From: Trichopria drosophilae
Taxonomy: Eukaryota; Arthropoda; Insecta; Hymenoptera; Diapriidae
Length of the DNA stretch: 64,000 nucleotides
Reading direction: 5' to 3'
NCBI GenBank assembly: GCA_030407085.1
Contig: CM059587.1
Coordinates: forward strand, 101,551,001 to 101,615,000
This document shows, piece by piece, positions 12,726 to 24,355 of this stretch. Position 1 is the stretch's first letter. Every line of letters starts with the position of its first letter. The notes beneath the pieces were generated by a model. It did not search any database. It worked only from the letters and a program-made list of their open reading frames with translations, and was not told the origin of the DNA. Made by a program: the position numbers and the translations under genes.

Positions 12726-13683
12726 ACGAGTTTTGATTTAACGAACTGAATTTTCTGACTTAGTGGCCAACTCCCGTCCCATTGTAAATAACGTGAAGTA
12801 CGAATACTGTACGCCAACGGAAAGTTCAGTTTTACTTAATGGCGATTTTTTTACACGGTGTACTTTAGTCATTATATTACCGAACGGCGTAATATTCCAA
12901 GTGCTTCGCTATGACCGAGTTCGTTTGGATATATTTTTTTAATTAAAACATCGTTATAATTGATATTGTCATGCAGATTAATGTCATTGTGCTATTTTTT
13001 CAGTGAGGGTCCTGAAGCAAATTTTTACTCTCGAAGAATGAATCGCGATCCGGTAAAATACTTTAACTTTCCTTTTTTTAGTTTCATGGAATAATTCCAA
13101 TTTTAAATTACATCGTCTTTATCGGGTGTAAGTAAGATATGTGAATATTTAGTTCAATAACACTGTCCAATACTGATATTTCCTTTCATAATTGCGGTAT
13201 TTCCAAACAAATTTGTCATGCTGAAAATTATGACACTAGCAGAATTTTTCCTATTACGTCGCATTTTCGAGAAAAGTGAGGGTATATGTTTTGCTAAAAA
13301 GTAAATCGAAATATAACCAAAAACGCAGATAACCAATTTTTGGAAATACCTCTTCGTGAGAAGTTATTTTTAAAAGAATCTTAAACCTAGTGATTAGTGT
13401 GTCCAGTTGATTTCCGGTATTTTCGCCATCTTGCGGCAGATATCAGTATTAGTCAGTTTCTCTTCAAACGTTGAATACTCTATTGCTAATATTACAAATT
13501 TCTGGTTTCGCATGCAATTACTTCAAATATACATTATATATTATTTTCCATTGCATCCAGAGACTCAATTAATGTTGTAAACAAAGTATTTAAAAAAAAC
13601 AACTTAATTTTCAAAACAAGTTAATGCCAGATCGAACTAACAGCTATTATTTTTCAATTTATATTTTTATCAGTTATTATTAT
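12726..13683. other. Spacer without recognised gene
   Basis: Mixed to AT-rich DNA. No splice-bounded frame or repeat ends were recognised. Confidence 0.4.
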
Positions 13684-13935
13684 TAAAAATTTGAAATCTT
13701 GGATCTAATATGGCCAACCAAATGACCAAATACTGCTGATAAAAGGTATTGTAGGAGTTTTTGAAGTCGTTGATGATCCATAATTAGTAGTTTTCGAAAC
13801 AAGTGGGAAAAAGTGGAACAAGTTTCGGCACGTGTGCTGAAAGTGGGAAGTGTGGGTAAAATGCGAAAGAAAAATATCAAAAGTGTGAAAAACAGCATTT
13901 TGCCCACGCTGTAACAAAAATATATATTATGTTAC
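13684..13935. repeat. Diverged copy of the CGATACAAGTGCG repeat
   Basis: Contains TAGTAGTTTTCGAAACAAGTG, then repeated GTGGG/GTGTG phrases, and ends with a CAGCATTTTGCCCACGCTGT-like stretch. The layout (a TTTTCGA.ACAAGTG opening, a GTG-rich middle, and a closing segment that inverts the earlier GCGTAAA-type motif) parallels the copies at 40.5 and 55.8 kb. The two overlapping minus-strand frames of about 70 codons are byproducts. This is the most diverged of the three. Confidence 0.4.
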
Positions 13936-14499
13936 AATGTGCGTAAAATTCTATTTTTCACATTAATTATTCTGGGGCATTCGCCTTATACGAAGCTAGT
14001 AACGATATAATTTTCTTCAAACGAGTTTCTACATCAAAAAAACCTTGTTAAAAAAATTAAGATTTTCGAGGCATATAACCTCAAAATTGTTCAGAAAAAA
14101 AATATTTGAAATTTATAGACAACGTTCTTTCACCCTGGTTTCAAAGTCTTTATTTTAAATAGGGTTTGTTGTGTGTTTCTTCCCAGTCGTTTTTGGTTTT
14201 TGTCGTTTTAAATGGAGGATATATATTTTGATGGCTCAAAATAGCAATTTGGCATATTTTTTTTCATTCTTTACGAAATATTACTGGTTTTTACATAAAA
14301 ATGTCGCGTTTCACGAATTTTGGGGAAACGTTTTCTTTTCGTTTTTTGCAGTTTTTAATGGAATATACTATATTTTGGTAGCTCGAAATATGTTTTACTT
14401 ATCAATAACATACGAGATATGATTTTTATGTATTTTTTTTGCTTACAACCGTGAAGTGACATTTGTTTTTTTTTTGTAAAACTACTTTTATGACTGGAC

Positions 14500-14725
14500 T
14501 CCTTTTAGTTCGTAAAGTGTGATTTTACGGTTTGATCTCTGCACTTTACGAACTAAAAATGGTCGGTAAAGTGCCTACTTTTGCGAACAGTGTATAAAAA
14601 AATAGTGTTCGCTCCTTGGCCGTAAAATTTTACGACCTGCTTCGCCAGTCCTCGGATCGCACAATTTCCACTCGGTCCGTAAAATTGAACTTTACGGCCT
14701 AGGACCGAAAAGTACTGTTAAAGTA
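14500..14725. repeat. GTAAAGTG hairpin repeat
   Basis: Compact repeat built from CGTAAA/TTTACG modules. A perfect 17 bp hairpin pairs TTTTAGTTCGTAAAGTG (14503-14519) with CACTTTACGAACTAAAA (14542-14558). Further palindromic modules follow: CGTAAAATTTTACG near 14622, and GTCCGTAAAATT...ACTTTACGGCC with a CCTAGG centre near 14680-14705. There is no open frame. It resembles other TTTACG-rich repeats in the window (13.7, 23.7, 40.5, 55.8 kb) in module content but not in overall order. Confidence 0.55.
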
Positions 14726-16264
14726 TAATAACAAATTTTTGTAAACAATAAAAATTGACAAATAAAAGGATATTTTAAGTTTGATTTACGTTCTAAACTC
14801 GCCAGTTACTTTGCTAAGCTCTGCAGTACTATGCTTTACCGGGTTAAAAATAACAAGTATATAATTTTCTCATCTAAAATTATTCGGTAATCCTTCATGT
14901 TATTTTTAAAGCCGAACATTTTTCGAACAGATTTATTTACACAAAAATAAGAAATTACATAAAGAAAAATACTTTATGTTTCCTCTCAGTACAATTACCT
15001 ATGGAAACATTAAATTACACAATGCTTTACCGGAGCTTTTGATCTAAAAAGGCAAAAGGAAAATGTTATGTAGTCAAATGCAAAATAATCACCGATCAAC
15101 AAGTACCACAGAAAAATTCAGGTTTTAATAAGTCAAGTGTACTCAAACGTAATAAAATAACGCGTTTTTCGAGTACATTACCTCAAATATCTCAAAAACC
15201 TGACGTGATGGCTCAATTCTGACTTCGAGTTTGGATTCGACGCATACAATTACGTCGGAAATGACCTACAGCTTCCCAACAACATCCAAGGCCCTCTTTT
15301 TTGTAGACCTATGTTATTTATATTTATACATCTTACCGTATCACAAACTATTAAAATATTAACAATCTTCCCGTAGTTACCATACCTAAATGAAATTTAT
15401 ACAAATTAATGTAATATTCCGTAACTATTGCCTTAATTTGGTAATATTAAACCAATAATTTAATTGGGGGAACTAAATACTTCTTGCAGTGTAGAAACTT
15501 GAATTTAATAAAACTCACTCTTGAATGAAAAATAAAATTTATTCTATGCTTGAAATCTCGGACAGCTTATTTCCTTTTAAGGGTAAATTTATGTCAAAAT
15601 ATTCTGTATACCTCGTTACATTTAATTAATCGATGAATATTTTATTCGTTTCAAGATGGAGTATCTCTGATATAGGATTAAGATGTCAGCGTACCATCTT
15701 GGAATAATCAGCGGTTTATATCTATAATTGATCAGTTCGGAGGAAATGTAGTAAAACAACGATAAAATAATAATAAAATAATTTTTGAGAAATTGAATTG
15801 AAACCTTGAATTACCGCCAGCTTATCAAGGTCATTTCAAGTTTAATTTTGTTGTTATTCGAAAAACTTTGTTGGGAAAACTGATATATGCAACAGCTGAC
15901 TTTCCAAGCAAAATTGTATGCTTTATCGACTGCACGTGTAATAATAGCAGTTAATTGGTATTATTGATTTTGACATTTGGTTCTTTGTATGTGTAATTAT
16001 GTTTGCCTTAGCCTTTTCTGTCACATACTCCAATATAGGTGCCCCTTAGAATGTTCTTTCTTTCACCATATCTGTTAATTCTAAAGCAAACATTTTTTTC
16101 TTTCATTGCTACGTCTTCCAGACTATAAACTGAAACATTTTATATATCATTTATAAGTAATTTCATCTTTTAGTTTTATATAACTCATTTTTTAATAAAA
16201 AGCACATTGTTTTCCAATCTAATTCATTTATGGTGACATCCGATAATAATTTTGGCTTGAAATC
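14726..16264. other. AT-rich spacer, nothing supported
   Basis: No gene, RNA gene or defined element recognised. A GC-richer patch at about 15210-15300 has no open frame with supporting signals. Confidence 0.4.
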
Positions 16265-16755
16265 TCATTTAAAGGGTGTTTGTAGTCGCTGAGTCAGAAT
16301 CTAGCGCCAGATTGTCATAATTCAAAGTGGCAAATTGAATATCGTTGAAAATATTTGAAACTTCACGAATTGTTATAAAAATATCTAATAATGGGGTGTT
16401 TGGGATCGTTGAAATCAGATTTGCTGTATAATTTACAATTTTCAGCAGTGAAAATTCGTCGAATCAATATGACGTAAATTTACAAAAATCAGAACATTCT
16501 TGTTTATTTTTATTACCAATACGAACACATCATAAGAATTTACAACGCCTTCTTATCTCTGATTCAGCATTTTGAATATTGTAAATAACAAATAATGATA
16601 ACAAATCCGTCTTCAAACACCCCAAACACCCCTAAGTATCGACTTTTATGAAGCTTCATTGGAGTTTCCAATTTTCGATCCGCCATTTTGGATCGGCCAA
16701 TTTGAAATTTGAGAATCCGACCCCAGATTTCTATTCCTCGACCTCAAGAACCATG
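16265..16755. mobile_element. Fold-back element with two units per arm
   Basis: Two nested inverted pairs. The outer pair is about 16265-16350 against about 16660-16755 (AATTCAAAGTGGCAAATTGA against CGATCCGCCATTTTGGATCG). The inner pair is about 16391-16450 (ATGGGGTGTTTGGGATCGTT) against about 16556-16635 (CTTCAAACACCCCAAACACC). Each arm thus holds two tandem, diverged copies of the family unit, as at 28.1 kb. Non-coding. Confidence 0.65.
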
Positions 16756-18032
16756 TATGCTGAAAAGTTTTTTAATTGTCTGTCTGATATCTTATTTGCG
16801 TGATTGAAAGGATCCAAGGAAAAATTATTTGTTATAGAGGTATTATTTTTGTCTAAGTTTGTTAATTGATTAGTTTGAAATAAGCGAAAAGGAGCTTGTA
16901 ATATCCCGAGCTAATATCCAGTACTCTAAATCTGTTCACAATTCGATTCGAAAGTGAATTGATCATAATTCTGGACATATTTTTTTTCACAACCTTTTTA
17001 TAATCTATATGAAGTTTTGAATGCATTTACTTTTAATTAAATAATTTATAGTTAGAATAAAGTGTTAAGCCATGTCGAATGAAATATTAATATCGCATTT
17101 AATTTATTCGTTTTTAATGCAAATATTAACTTAATAATAAATATTTATTTTAATTCCCAAATGAATGCGAAATCAGAAATGTAACTAGCACGAAAAACAA
17201 ACGGAAATCCGACTAATTAAGAGTTACATATTATGTATGGTTATTTATTTATAATCAAATTATTATCAATTAACAAAAGTAGTACGGTTATTAAGAAATT
17301 ATTATTTACGTAAACGAATGGTTTATCTAATATTAATAAATGGATTACTCAAAATTCATTTGCATTTATTAAATATTTATTTTGCAAATAAAGCAATGTC
17401 AATTTGTCCACTGTTACGTCTTCTATCAAATATATTTGTTTTTTTTTTTTGGAATGAGACTAAATTGAAAAGAGTGTTTTAAATAATAATGTGCATTCAT
17501 ACAATTGATTTAATCTTAATAAAACAAAATGAATGTCTAATTTAACTGATGACAATTTACTTCTTACGGGTCTCCCGTATATGTGTTGCTTCACACAAAA
17601 AAACTTGGTTGAAAATTTGCATATTTACCAAATTAAGATATTCCTGTATATTCTTTGTTCTTCAATAATTTTTCTGTAAGTATTCAGTGGGTAGATAATA
17701 ACTCGATTAATTATTTATAATTGTAAAAGTCTATTTAAAAATAGAATTCAATGTTTAACTTTTCCTTCTATATTATATCTGCATTATACAGCAAAATTAA
17801 ATGAAATAATAATAAAATAGAACAAACTTCATCGAAACTATTTTTAATGAAAGAGAAGTTAAATTATAATATTGATGTGATGTGTACCGTAAATAAAAAT
17901 TTTAAAATATTATTTATCACAAGTGAATCAAATAAAACAGGAATATACTTAGACAACTCGCGGGATACAGCGTTTATTTTTACAGTTTTCTATTAAAGTT
18001 GTTATAAGTGAAATAGTCATACGGACAAAATA
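16756..18032. other. AT-rich stretch without gene
   Basis: Extremely AT-rich, with many ATTTATT/AATAAA phrases. No supported feature. Confidence 0.5.
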
Positions 18033-18112
18033 AATAGTTGGTTTTACTATTTAAATAGTATAGAATTGGCTACTTTGTACAGGTCACTATTAAGATAGTA
18101 AAATTAGCTAAA
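18033..18112. repeat. Fragment of an AATAGTTGGTTTTACTATTT repeat
   Basis: TAAATAGTTGGTTTTACTAT and the following modules (CACTATTAAGATAGTAAAATT) recur in opposite orientation at 20236-20386, where CTATTTCGATAGTAAAACCA appears. The short modules are self-complementary. This is part of a dispersed family whose limits I cannot fix. Confidence 0.4.
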
Positions 18113-18524
18113 AACGAGGGATGTGCCTTAGCCGACGATCTAGTTAGTAGTTTCAACTACTTCATTATTTCCGTACAGAACTTTTTTCCATTCTTGGACT
18201 TCCGTCCCGACAGCGGTGAAAGGGAATTACGCAAAGAATTCTATCGTGTTGTTACTTACCTTTGTAAATAATGTGTACATAAACTAAAAGTGGCTTCAAA
18301 TTGGACTAAAAACATAAATGGAGACGCATTATAACTCATTAGAAAATGAGCTGAGTAAGTCTTGATGTTTAACACAGTTATAAACGCATTATTTTTTTTT
18401 TTTTATAAGTGTATATAGATATGCATCATACTACATTATTATTTTAAAATCATATACATGATCATTGCAGCCCAAAATAAGGATATAAACATTCATACGT
18501 ATGCACTTTGAAATTTTGCAGACA

Positions 18525-18840
18525 TTGGGTTAAATTGCCCAAAAACGACCATTTCGTACATTTCTGCGAATTTCTTTGGGCTTTTCATTTTTTTTTTAAT
18601 TTTTCGAAATGACATCGTCGAATGCCACTCTTAAGCTTTACATTTTTGCAAATTGTTGTAAGATTTAAAAGAAAAAATTATGTAGTTTTGAGATTTTACC
18701 GTTTCGCGAGATAAGCACATATAATATTTGGTAAGCCAAAAAAAAATTCACAAAATTTCCTGTCGTGATGAGCCGTTTTCGATGTCAGATCCGGATTCTA
18801 CTTAAAAAAATTTACAAGAAAAACCTCCCTTTTTTTCTTT
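18525..18840. repeat. Dispersed repeat shared with 29.0 kb
   Basis: Shares ordered phrases with 28985-29175: GGTAAGC followed by an A run, CGTGATGAG, and TTTTCGATGTCAGATCCGG (against TTTTGGATGTCAGAATCGG). A stretch near 18535 (GGTTAAATTGCCCAAAAACG) corresponds to the complement of TTTTTTGCCCATTTAACC at 29.07 kb, so parts are rearranged or inverted between copies. No coding frame. Confidence 0.45.
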
Positions 18841-19739
18841 ACGTATCGGAAACAATCTATTTATTTCTAATTAAGATTCAGTAAAAAAGGTTCAATGCAA
18901 ACAATTTGTTTATAAATACAATGCCAAATATGTAGAATATTGAACTCTAATACGATCAGAGGTCACATACGGAGAAGAAGTAAAACATTGCACATACCTA
19001 CAAATTTAGTGAAAACTTATTAAAATTTTAAAACTAAAGAAGTTATGGGAGTGATTTTTCACATGAACCTGCCTGTAAACGGTTTTTCGGTTATAAAACA
19101 AGATTTTATTTCGAAGGTGTATCGAAAAATAATATCATACCATTTTTTACAACTGGATGTACAACACGTACCTAGTCGCTGTAAAAATACGTGTAGATTA
19201 TTTTCTTTTGTAACACCGTGTTATCTGTAAATATTATTCTGTAAATGTGAATACAATTTGGTAATATTGAAGCTGAAATATTCAAACAATCTTGTTTTGA
19301 CAATTTACTTTATCATTTTAAATATTTTAAATTTGACATTAAATTCGTTGTTAGATATATAATACCACGAGCCTCGAGTAACAGTTTCAACGGAATCCGA
19401 TGAATTTAGATATAATGTCTGCCATATTGGGTTCAGCATTTTGAATTTTTCTGAACTGAGTTCAGATTCGAGCACAACAAACACCCATGCTACGAGTTTC
19501 AAGCAAATCACATGAATTATACTTTGTACACCATTTTCAACTTTTACAGTTTGCCGGCTGGTTCTCAATCGGCCATATACCTGAAAACACTGCGGTATAA
19601 TTGGGTAAAACGTTAATTTGACAACAATTTTCGCAGCTTTTTTCATTTTTGAAATGTACCTTTCCTACTATTTGCAAATGTGCTTTATCAATTCCCCATG
19701 AGTAAAACAAAAAAAAAAAAGGTTTGTTTATACAAAAAT
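18841..19739. other. Spacer with a fold-back family fragment
   Basis: AT-rich, no supported gene. At about 19420-19460 the phrase GCCATATTGGGTTCAGCATT, then TTGAATTTTTCTGAA, looks like one unit of the GGCGGATCC fold-back family in minus orientation. The overlapping minus-strand frame of 113 codons (19305-19646) runs through this repeat and is not credited as a gene. Confidence 0.4.
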
Positions 19740-20640
19740 GGTACAAAATAAAATAAAAATACTATGATTTTTAGATCTTTTTAAAAAATTGTTTACGATA
19801 TTCTTCATTGAAACGGATTGTAACTAATGAAATGCATAAACAAAAAAGTGGTCCCGATTGTTCAACATGAATAATGTCAGAAGAATATTTTTCAAAAGCA
19901 ATGTCCGATTCAAAATGTCCTCGTAATGAAACAAATGTATTCATAATTGTTACTTGTTTGAAATATAGATCATAGAAAGTTATTTTTAGTATCATAATGT
20001 TTACTGCTTATGTGCGAATATTACAATAATTTTGAGTAGATAAATTGAAAATGGCAATAGGTAGCCTCCCACTGTATATAAATTGTATCTCTTATATACA
20101 TATAACGTTGTTCAATTCATGTGATTCAAAATTGAACAAATATGACGCATAATTACGAATATTATAAATATTGAGACCTAACAAGATCTAAATAGTGAAT
20201 AGAATATGGCTGCCAGTACACTAAGTAGAATAAGATGCAGTTATCGTTTTTACTTAATTTTACTATCGAAATAGTCAACTCGACAAATTATAGAGGAGAC
20301 TTAAGGCTATTATTTAAATAGTTAAACCAACTAAGAAACGTAGTTGTGCTTCATCCTGCTATTTCGATAGTAAAACCAACTATTTCTTTTTTTTCGTTCA
20401 TCATCTATATAAAAACTGAAAAAAAAACTTTCTATGTTCTCTATTTCAAGAAATTATTAATTTTAAATCAATTTGTTTCGTTCCGAGGTCGTTTTGAAAC
20501 GGCCATTGTCTCTAAAAAATATTATATTAGCATATTATTTATATTCAAAAAACCGGGATAATTTTTTATAGTATGCATTTCATTAATTACAACCCTTTTC
20601 AGTGGAGAAAAACTTAAAAAATAAAAGAACAAAACCTAAA
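19740..20640. mobile_element. Inverted pair of about 230 bp arms
   Basis: The left arm (about 19740-19995) and right arm (about 20425-20640) are diverged reverse complements. Matching landmarks are CTTTCTATG.TCT.TATTTC, CAAATTTGTTTC-like and TATGCATTTCATTA.TTACAA. The frames on the two arms therefore give related peptides (VSLRGHFES on the left, VSFRGRFET on the right). I read this as an inverted repeat crossed by chance frames. The roughly 430 bp spacer carries a copy of the 18.03 kb repeat (20236-20386). It may be one old fold-back element with an insertion. Confidence 0.6.
20236..20386. repeat. Copy of the CTATTT..ATAGTAAAACCAACTATTT repeat
   Basis: Self-complementary modules ACTATCGAAATAGT and CTATTTCGATAGTAAAACCA occur in a 150 bp stretch within the spacer of the inverted pair. 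It matches the 18033-18112 fragment in opposite orientation. No coding capacity. Confidence 0.4.
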
Positions 20641-21257
20641 AATTGTGTTTTTCTTATATGCAAGATGTTTATAGAAATAATCGTTTTTTGCCTTTGTATG
20701 GACGGAAATCGATAGAGCACACTTAAAAATAGGCATCTGTAAAAAATTAATTAATAAATTATCTTTTTACTCAAGAAATTGAGCGGATGTTGACGTTAGG
20801 ATGTTTTTCGCATTATGGGCAAAAAAAGGTCGAAAGGAGATTCTGATTTCTGAAATTTTTCAAATTTGACTTCAATTTTGGATTCAGCATTCAATACATC
20901 CCAAATAACGTATATTTGAGATAAATCTATTTGTTTTTTATTTTTAATTGTCATGTCTATATAGACGTATCTCACTCAACGGGTTAAGCATTTATTAAAA
21001 AGAAAAACGATATTTTTTATGAATCTACAGCACACTCTACTGTTTAAAAGCTCCAGAAAAAATGTCCCCTTAGTGTGCCACTAAAATAATTTTTGATGAT
21101 TATTAACAAAGGAACAGATAAAAGTTTTGTAGAAATCTGGACAGAACTGCATTTAAAACCTGTATATAATCAAACGTCAAAAAGTGAAAAATCAACAATT
21201 TTATAAGCTATATTTTATAAATAAAAAAATATCTTTATATCTTGATATAAGCATTAA
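20641..21257. other. AT-rich spacer
   Basis: No gene supported. Phrases near 20800-20935 (GGGCAAAAAAAGGTCGAAAG, TTGGATTCAGCATTCAATAC) suggest degraded repeats. Confidence 0.4.
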
Positions 21258-21449
21258 AGTGTACCAGGGGAATCGTTGACCTGTTGGCACGATATCGACG
21301 ATTATTTCGTGACTATTGTCATTTTTCTTGTTTTGACAATGCCTGGCCCTGTGACGGAATGCGAGGTGTATTTCAATTACATAAAAGAACTCCCGACGGA
21401 CATAAAGAGCGCATTTCTAGGAAACGAAGCGTGCAACAAGGTCCGCTGA
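21258..21449 (+). CDS. Candidate short coding segment, secretory-leader-like; unrecognised
   Basis: A plus frame open from 21258 to a TGA at 21447-21449, with an internal ATG at 21339 giving 36 codons. The frame encodes a hydrophobic run (YFVTIVIFLVLT) before MPGPVTECEVYFNYIKEL, a layout like a signal peptide followed by a mature chain if a start lies in an upstream exon. By my count GC is lowest at codon position 2 and highest at position 3 from the ATG on, the usual coding pattern. The longer 69-codon frame that overlaps it lacks this support. No family is recognised. No good donor is present: the AAG GTCCGC junction is poor. It could be a short secreted peptide, a last exon or a gene relic. 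Confidence 0.3.
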   Translation, partial: SVPGESLTCWHDIDDYFVTIVIFLVLTMPGPVTECEVYFNYIKELPTDIKSAFLGNEACNKVR

Positions 21450-21464
21450 TGACGTTACGTCATC
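21448..21464. promoter_or_regulatory. CRE-like 17 bp palindrome
   Basis: GATGACGTTACGTCATC is a perfect odd-length palindrome with TGACGT half-sites separated by one T. It resembles ATF/CREB bZIP sites with altered spacing. It overlaps the stop codon of the preceding candidate segment and sits in a GC-richer island. Functional status is unknown. Confidence 0.3.
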
Positions 21465-21884
21465 GCGATTTCGCAGAATTCAATTATAATTAAATCGACA
21501 AGAAAGGCAATGAATGAATCGTTTTAGAGATATGTCAAGCGACAATTATCCCGATTAAATCTCAGGATTTTTTCGCATTGACTGCAATGATGAAAATGTG
21601 GGTTCGATACTGTGACTCGTCTACATTCTCATCCTCGATTGAAAAAGTTGTTTCGCAAAATGAGAAAACTTGTTGATGTCTACAATACTTACGGTAGACG
21701 TTCAAAGTTAAGAAGTACAACTGATAACCTTGGTTGATAAGTCATGACTATTGAAGTTACCAGAAGCTGGTAAGTGTATTTTATCAAGCAATGGTAACTA
21801 AATTTTGAACCTTACCCCTACACAAATTATGAATTTATTGATATTCTTTTCGTTAATGCTAATTCTAACATTTGTATATTTCAG

Positions 21885-21978
21885 TTAGATATACGCTAGA
21901 ACTATTTAAATTTCCGATAAATAGCATAACTAATGCTGAAAATAAGGATATCTTCTTTGCCGACGCTGAGGTGGTAAC
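21885..21978 (+). CDS. Candidate internal exon bounded by consensus splice sites
   Basis: A 94 bp segment between a strong acceptor (CTAATTCTAAC branch-like sequence, then TTTGTATATTTCAG ending at 21884) and a consensus donor GTGAGT at 21979. Exactly one of its three frames is open; it starts RYTLELFKFP and ends FFADAEVV. A donor CTG/GTAAGT at 21770/21771 upstream fits its phase, giving a 114 bp intron, and an acceptor ending at 22081 downstream gives a 103 bp intron, both normal insect sizes. No protein family is recognised. The upstream partner has a TGA six codons before the donor and no start, so the gene model is incomplete or degenerate. Confidence 0.35.
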
Positions 21979-22081
21979 GTGAGTAGTATGTTAACATCAG
22001 CGGCTGCTATACCATCGATACACGATCTCAGTGAATTATGTTCTGAGTTACATTTTATGTTAAATTACACTTTATTAATAG

Positions 22082-22104
22082 TGTCTGCGTGATACGTGTG
22101 TGAA
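22082..22104 (+). CDS. Candidate terminal coding segment
   Basis: After the acceptor TTTATTAATAG (ending 22081), the frame continuing from the 21885-21978 exon encodes a few residues (TVCVIRV) and reaches a TGA at 22102-22104. A further GTAAGT lies at about 22143, so the exon could continue as 3' UTR. The only support is phase compatibility with its neighbour. It does not extend recognisable similarity. Confidence 0.2.
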
Positions 22105-23694
22105 TGAATATTAGCCTAATACCCAATAACGGAATTATACATTGGTAAGTAAAAGTGCGTTAATAATACAGTACTTTAGAGCCAGATTAAATATTTTTAT
22201 GATTTAATATCATAGACATCTACATAATTTTTTGTATACAGTCTACAAATAACTATTAACCATTTCTTAATTATATCCGTCTTTTTTAAACATCACCTCT
22301 TTTGGTTATTCACATTTTCGGAATAATGTTTGCTGAAATTGTTTAGTTATTCTATTCCATTGAATATTTTAAGAGGTTAAGTTGTTCATCTGACAGTGTT
22401 GAATCGCGCCGTGGCAAAAGATAAAACAATACGTATGTATACGTATTTGTACTAATAAACAAGTAACAGAAATGCTGATCATATGGAAATTGACAAAGTT
22501 AACTGATATATGAATGTTTTTAATCAAAATTTGTTAAAAATATAGAAAAATTAAAGTCAATGAATAAGTCAATTTAGTATACGTTGTGCGAATGTTAATA
22601 AGCACGAATATACTGCCAAATTAAAAAAAAAATAGTGAAAACACCTGTTTTTTAGCCCATGATTGGTATCTAATTCTGGATGTGAACCAAATGTGCCAAA
22701 TGCCATCAAGAAGAGATCATTTCATAAAAGTTTTATTTATGATTTTAGGTTGTGTTTCGAAGTTACAACGCTTGATGCTAAATTCCATCGTTAAGGAACA
22801 TTTATTTATTTATTATATTTATCGTAGTATTTCAAGATTCTCCATACTGACGTAAAAAAAACTTATCAATGTAACACCTTATGTTTTGCCGTGTGGGACA
22901 AACTTTTGTAAAGCAAAACAACACAATTATTTTTAAAATATCTAAGTGCATAGTCATTTTAGAACAAATGCCACCCAAAATTTAAAAATAGTGAATTTTA
23001 GGTGACTCGTCATGTTTTAAATTTTATAATCTTGTATCAGATTCTAGTTCAGTGACTTTCAAAATCCTTAAGTAAGAATTTTTGTACGATTTCGCCTTTT
23101 TTCAATTTTGTACGAATTATTCCTCGACATTGACTCGGTCGTTTATCATTTTTCATATTATCTATGTAATCACTGATCTTAAGGAACTTTCGAAACATTT
23201 ACAGTAGAAACTCGGGACGAAGCCACCAGCCTCGTTAATTCGAAGACACGTGGTACATATATCGATAGCGGGGGAAATTTCTCGTCAACCTACGTATTCA
23301 CTGAAAATTGCACAGAACACATGCGCACTAAAATTAGAAGTCCTGAGTCACTCCGTCCCACGAATTTAGAAGTCCCAAGGTTCTACTGCAGTCCCTTCTA
23401 GATGCTTTTTCTTATTGCAAGAGGTGTACTGTTAAGTGTAGTCTTACTTCTTATTCATTCCATTTTTTACTAATTACTAGTAGAAGAAAATGATTTCTCA
23501 ATTTACGTAAATTCATTTTAAAAAGTATAGAATCGAGATATTCAAATTCAGAATCATTTCCAATTCGTATTGTTACAAATTAGTCTAGTCTTAATCAAGT
23601 CCAAATTGTCGAACAAAATAATTTTTCAATGCAGTAGGCGTTGACCATTTTACGCCCTCATGTGTATTTAACGCTTCCTGGGGCATAGCCGTTA
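22105..23694. other. Spacer without recognised gene
   Basis: AT-rich to mixed DNA. A GC-richer patch at about 23200-23400 (CGGGACGAAGCCACCAGCC, CGTCCCACGAATTTAGAAG) has no sustained open frame and may be an old repeat or regulatory block. Nothing else is supported. Confidence 0.4.
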
Positions 23695-24355
23695 TTTTTA
23701 TATCAAGATCGTAAAATAGAGTTTTACGCCTCGACAATAGAACCCTAGGAACGACGAAGCCGGCTCGAGGTTCATGAGGGTGAAAATTGTATCCCTAAGA
23801 TTCAAACACTGTTTTTTATGCAATAGGCGTAATAGTATACTACGTATCTAGGGCGGAAACAGAGGCATTGCAGCGAGGGTCACGATCGTCGCCCGATGCT
23901 TGCAATGCGTGTTTTCGCCCGCGATGTGTACACTATTTTTTGTCACACCCATACAAGAGAAGTCCAACTCATCTTTAGGGCGTGAAAAGTGGTCCAATGC
24001 TGTCAAGCACATTTAATGACCTTACAGCGAGAAAGATTATTTTTCGATGAAAGACTGTCAACAGATTGCAAGCGAGAGGAATAAAATGTCCGCATTTTCC
24101 GCCCGATGACTCCCATCTTTATCAGACCGGGTTGCAATCGGACACTTTCTGCCCTCTTTTCCGGGCAGAAATATGTACTTTTCGTGCTGGAGTAACAAAT
24201 TTTTTTACGCCTCGATTTGCACGCCTAAAATTACTTCGTAGGCGTAAAATTTATGTTATTCACCCTCGCTTCAATCTCGAGCCGGATTCTCCATCCCTCG
24301 AGTTCTGTCTTCGAGAGGTAAAACTCCATTTTACGCCCTTGATACAATAATAACT
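23695..24355. mobile_element. GC-rich inverted-repeat element, TTTTACGCC family
   Basis: The left arm (about 23695-23795: TATCAAGATCGTAAAATAGA, GTTTTACGCC, CCGGCTCGAGGTTCATGAGG) is the diverged reverse complement of the right arm (about 24250-24350: TTCACCCTCGCTTCAATCTC, GAGCCGGATTC, CCATTTTACGCCCTTGATAC). The centre carries further short palindromic modules (GCATTGCAGCGAGGG...GCTTGCAATGCG, TTTCTGCCC...GGGCAGAAA). The 94-codon plus frame at 24066-24350 lies across it and is not credited. The GC content and dense TTTTACGCC/GGCGTAAAA modules set it apart from the AT-rich elements. Confidence 0.6.

Noticed and set aside
19305..19646. 113-codon minus frame
   Set aside because: Runs through a fragment of the fold-back repeat family and AT-rich DNA. 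No codon bias or signals.
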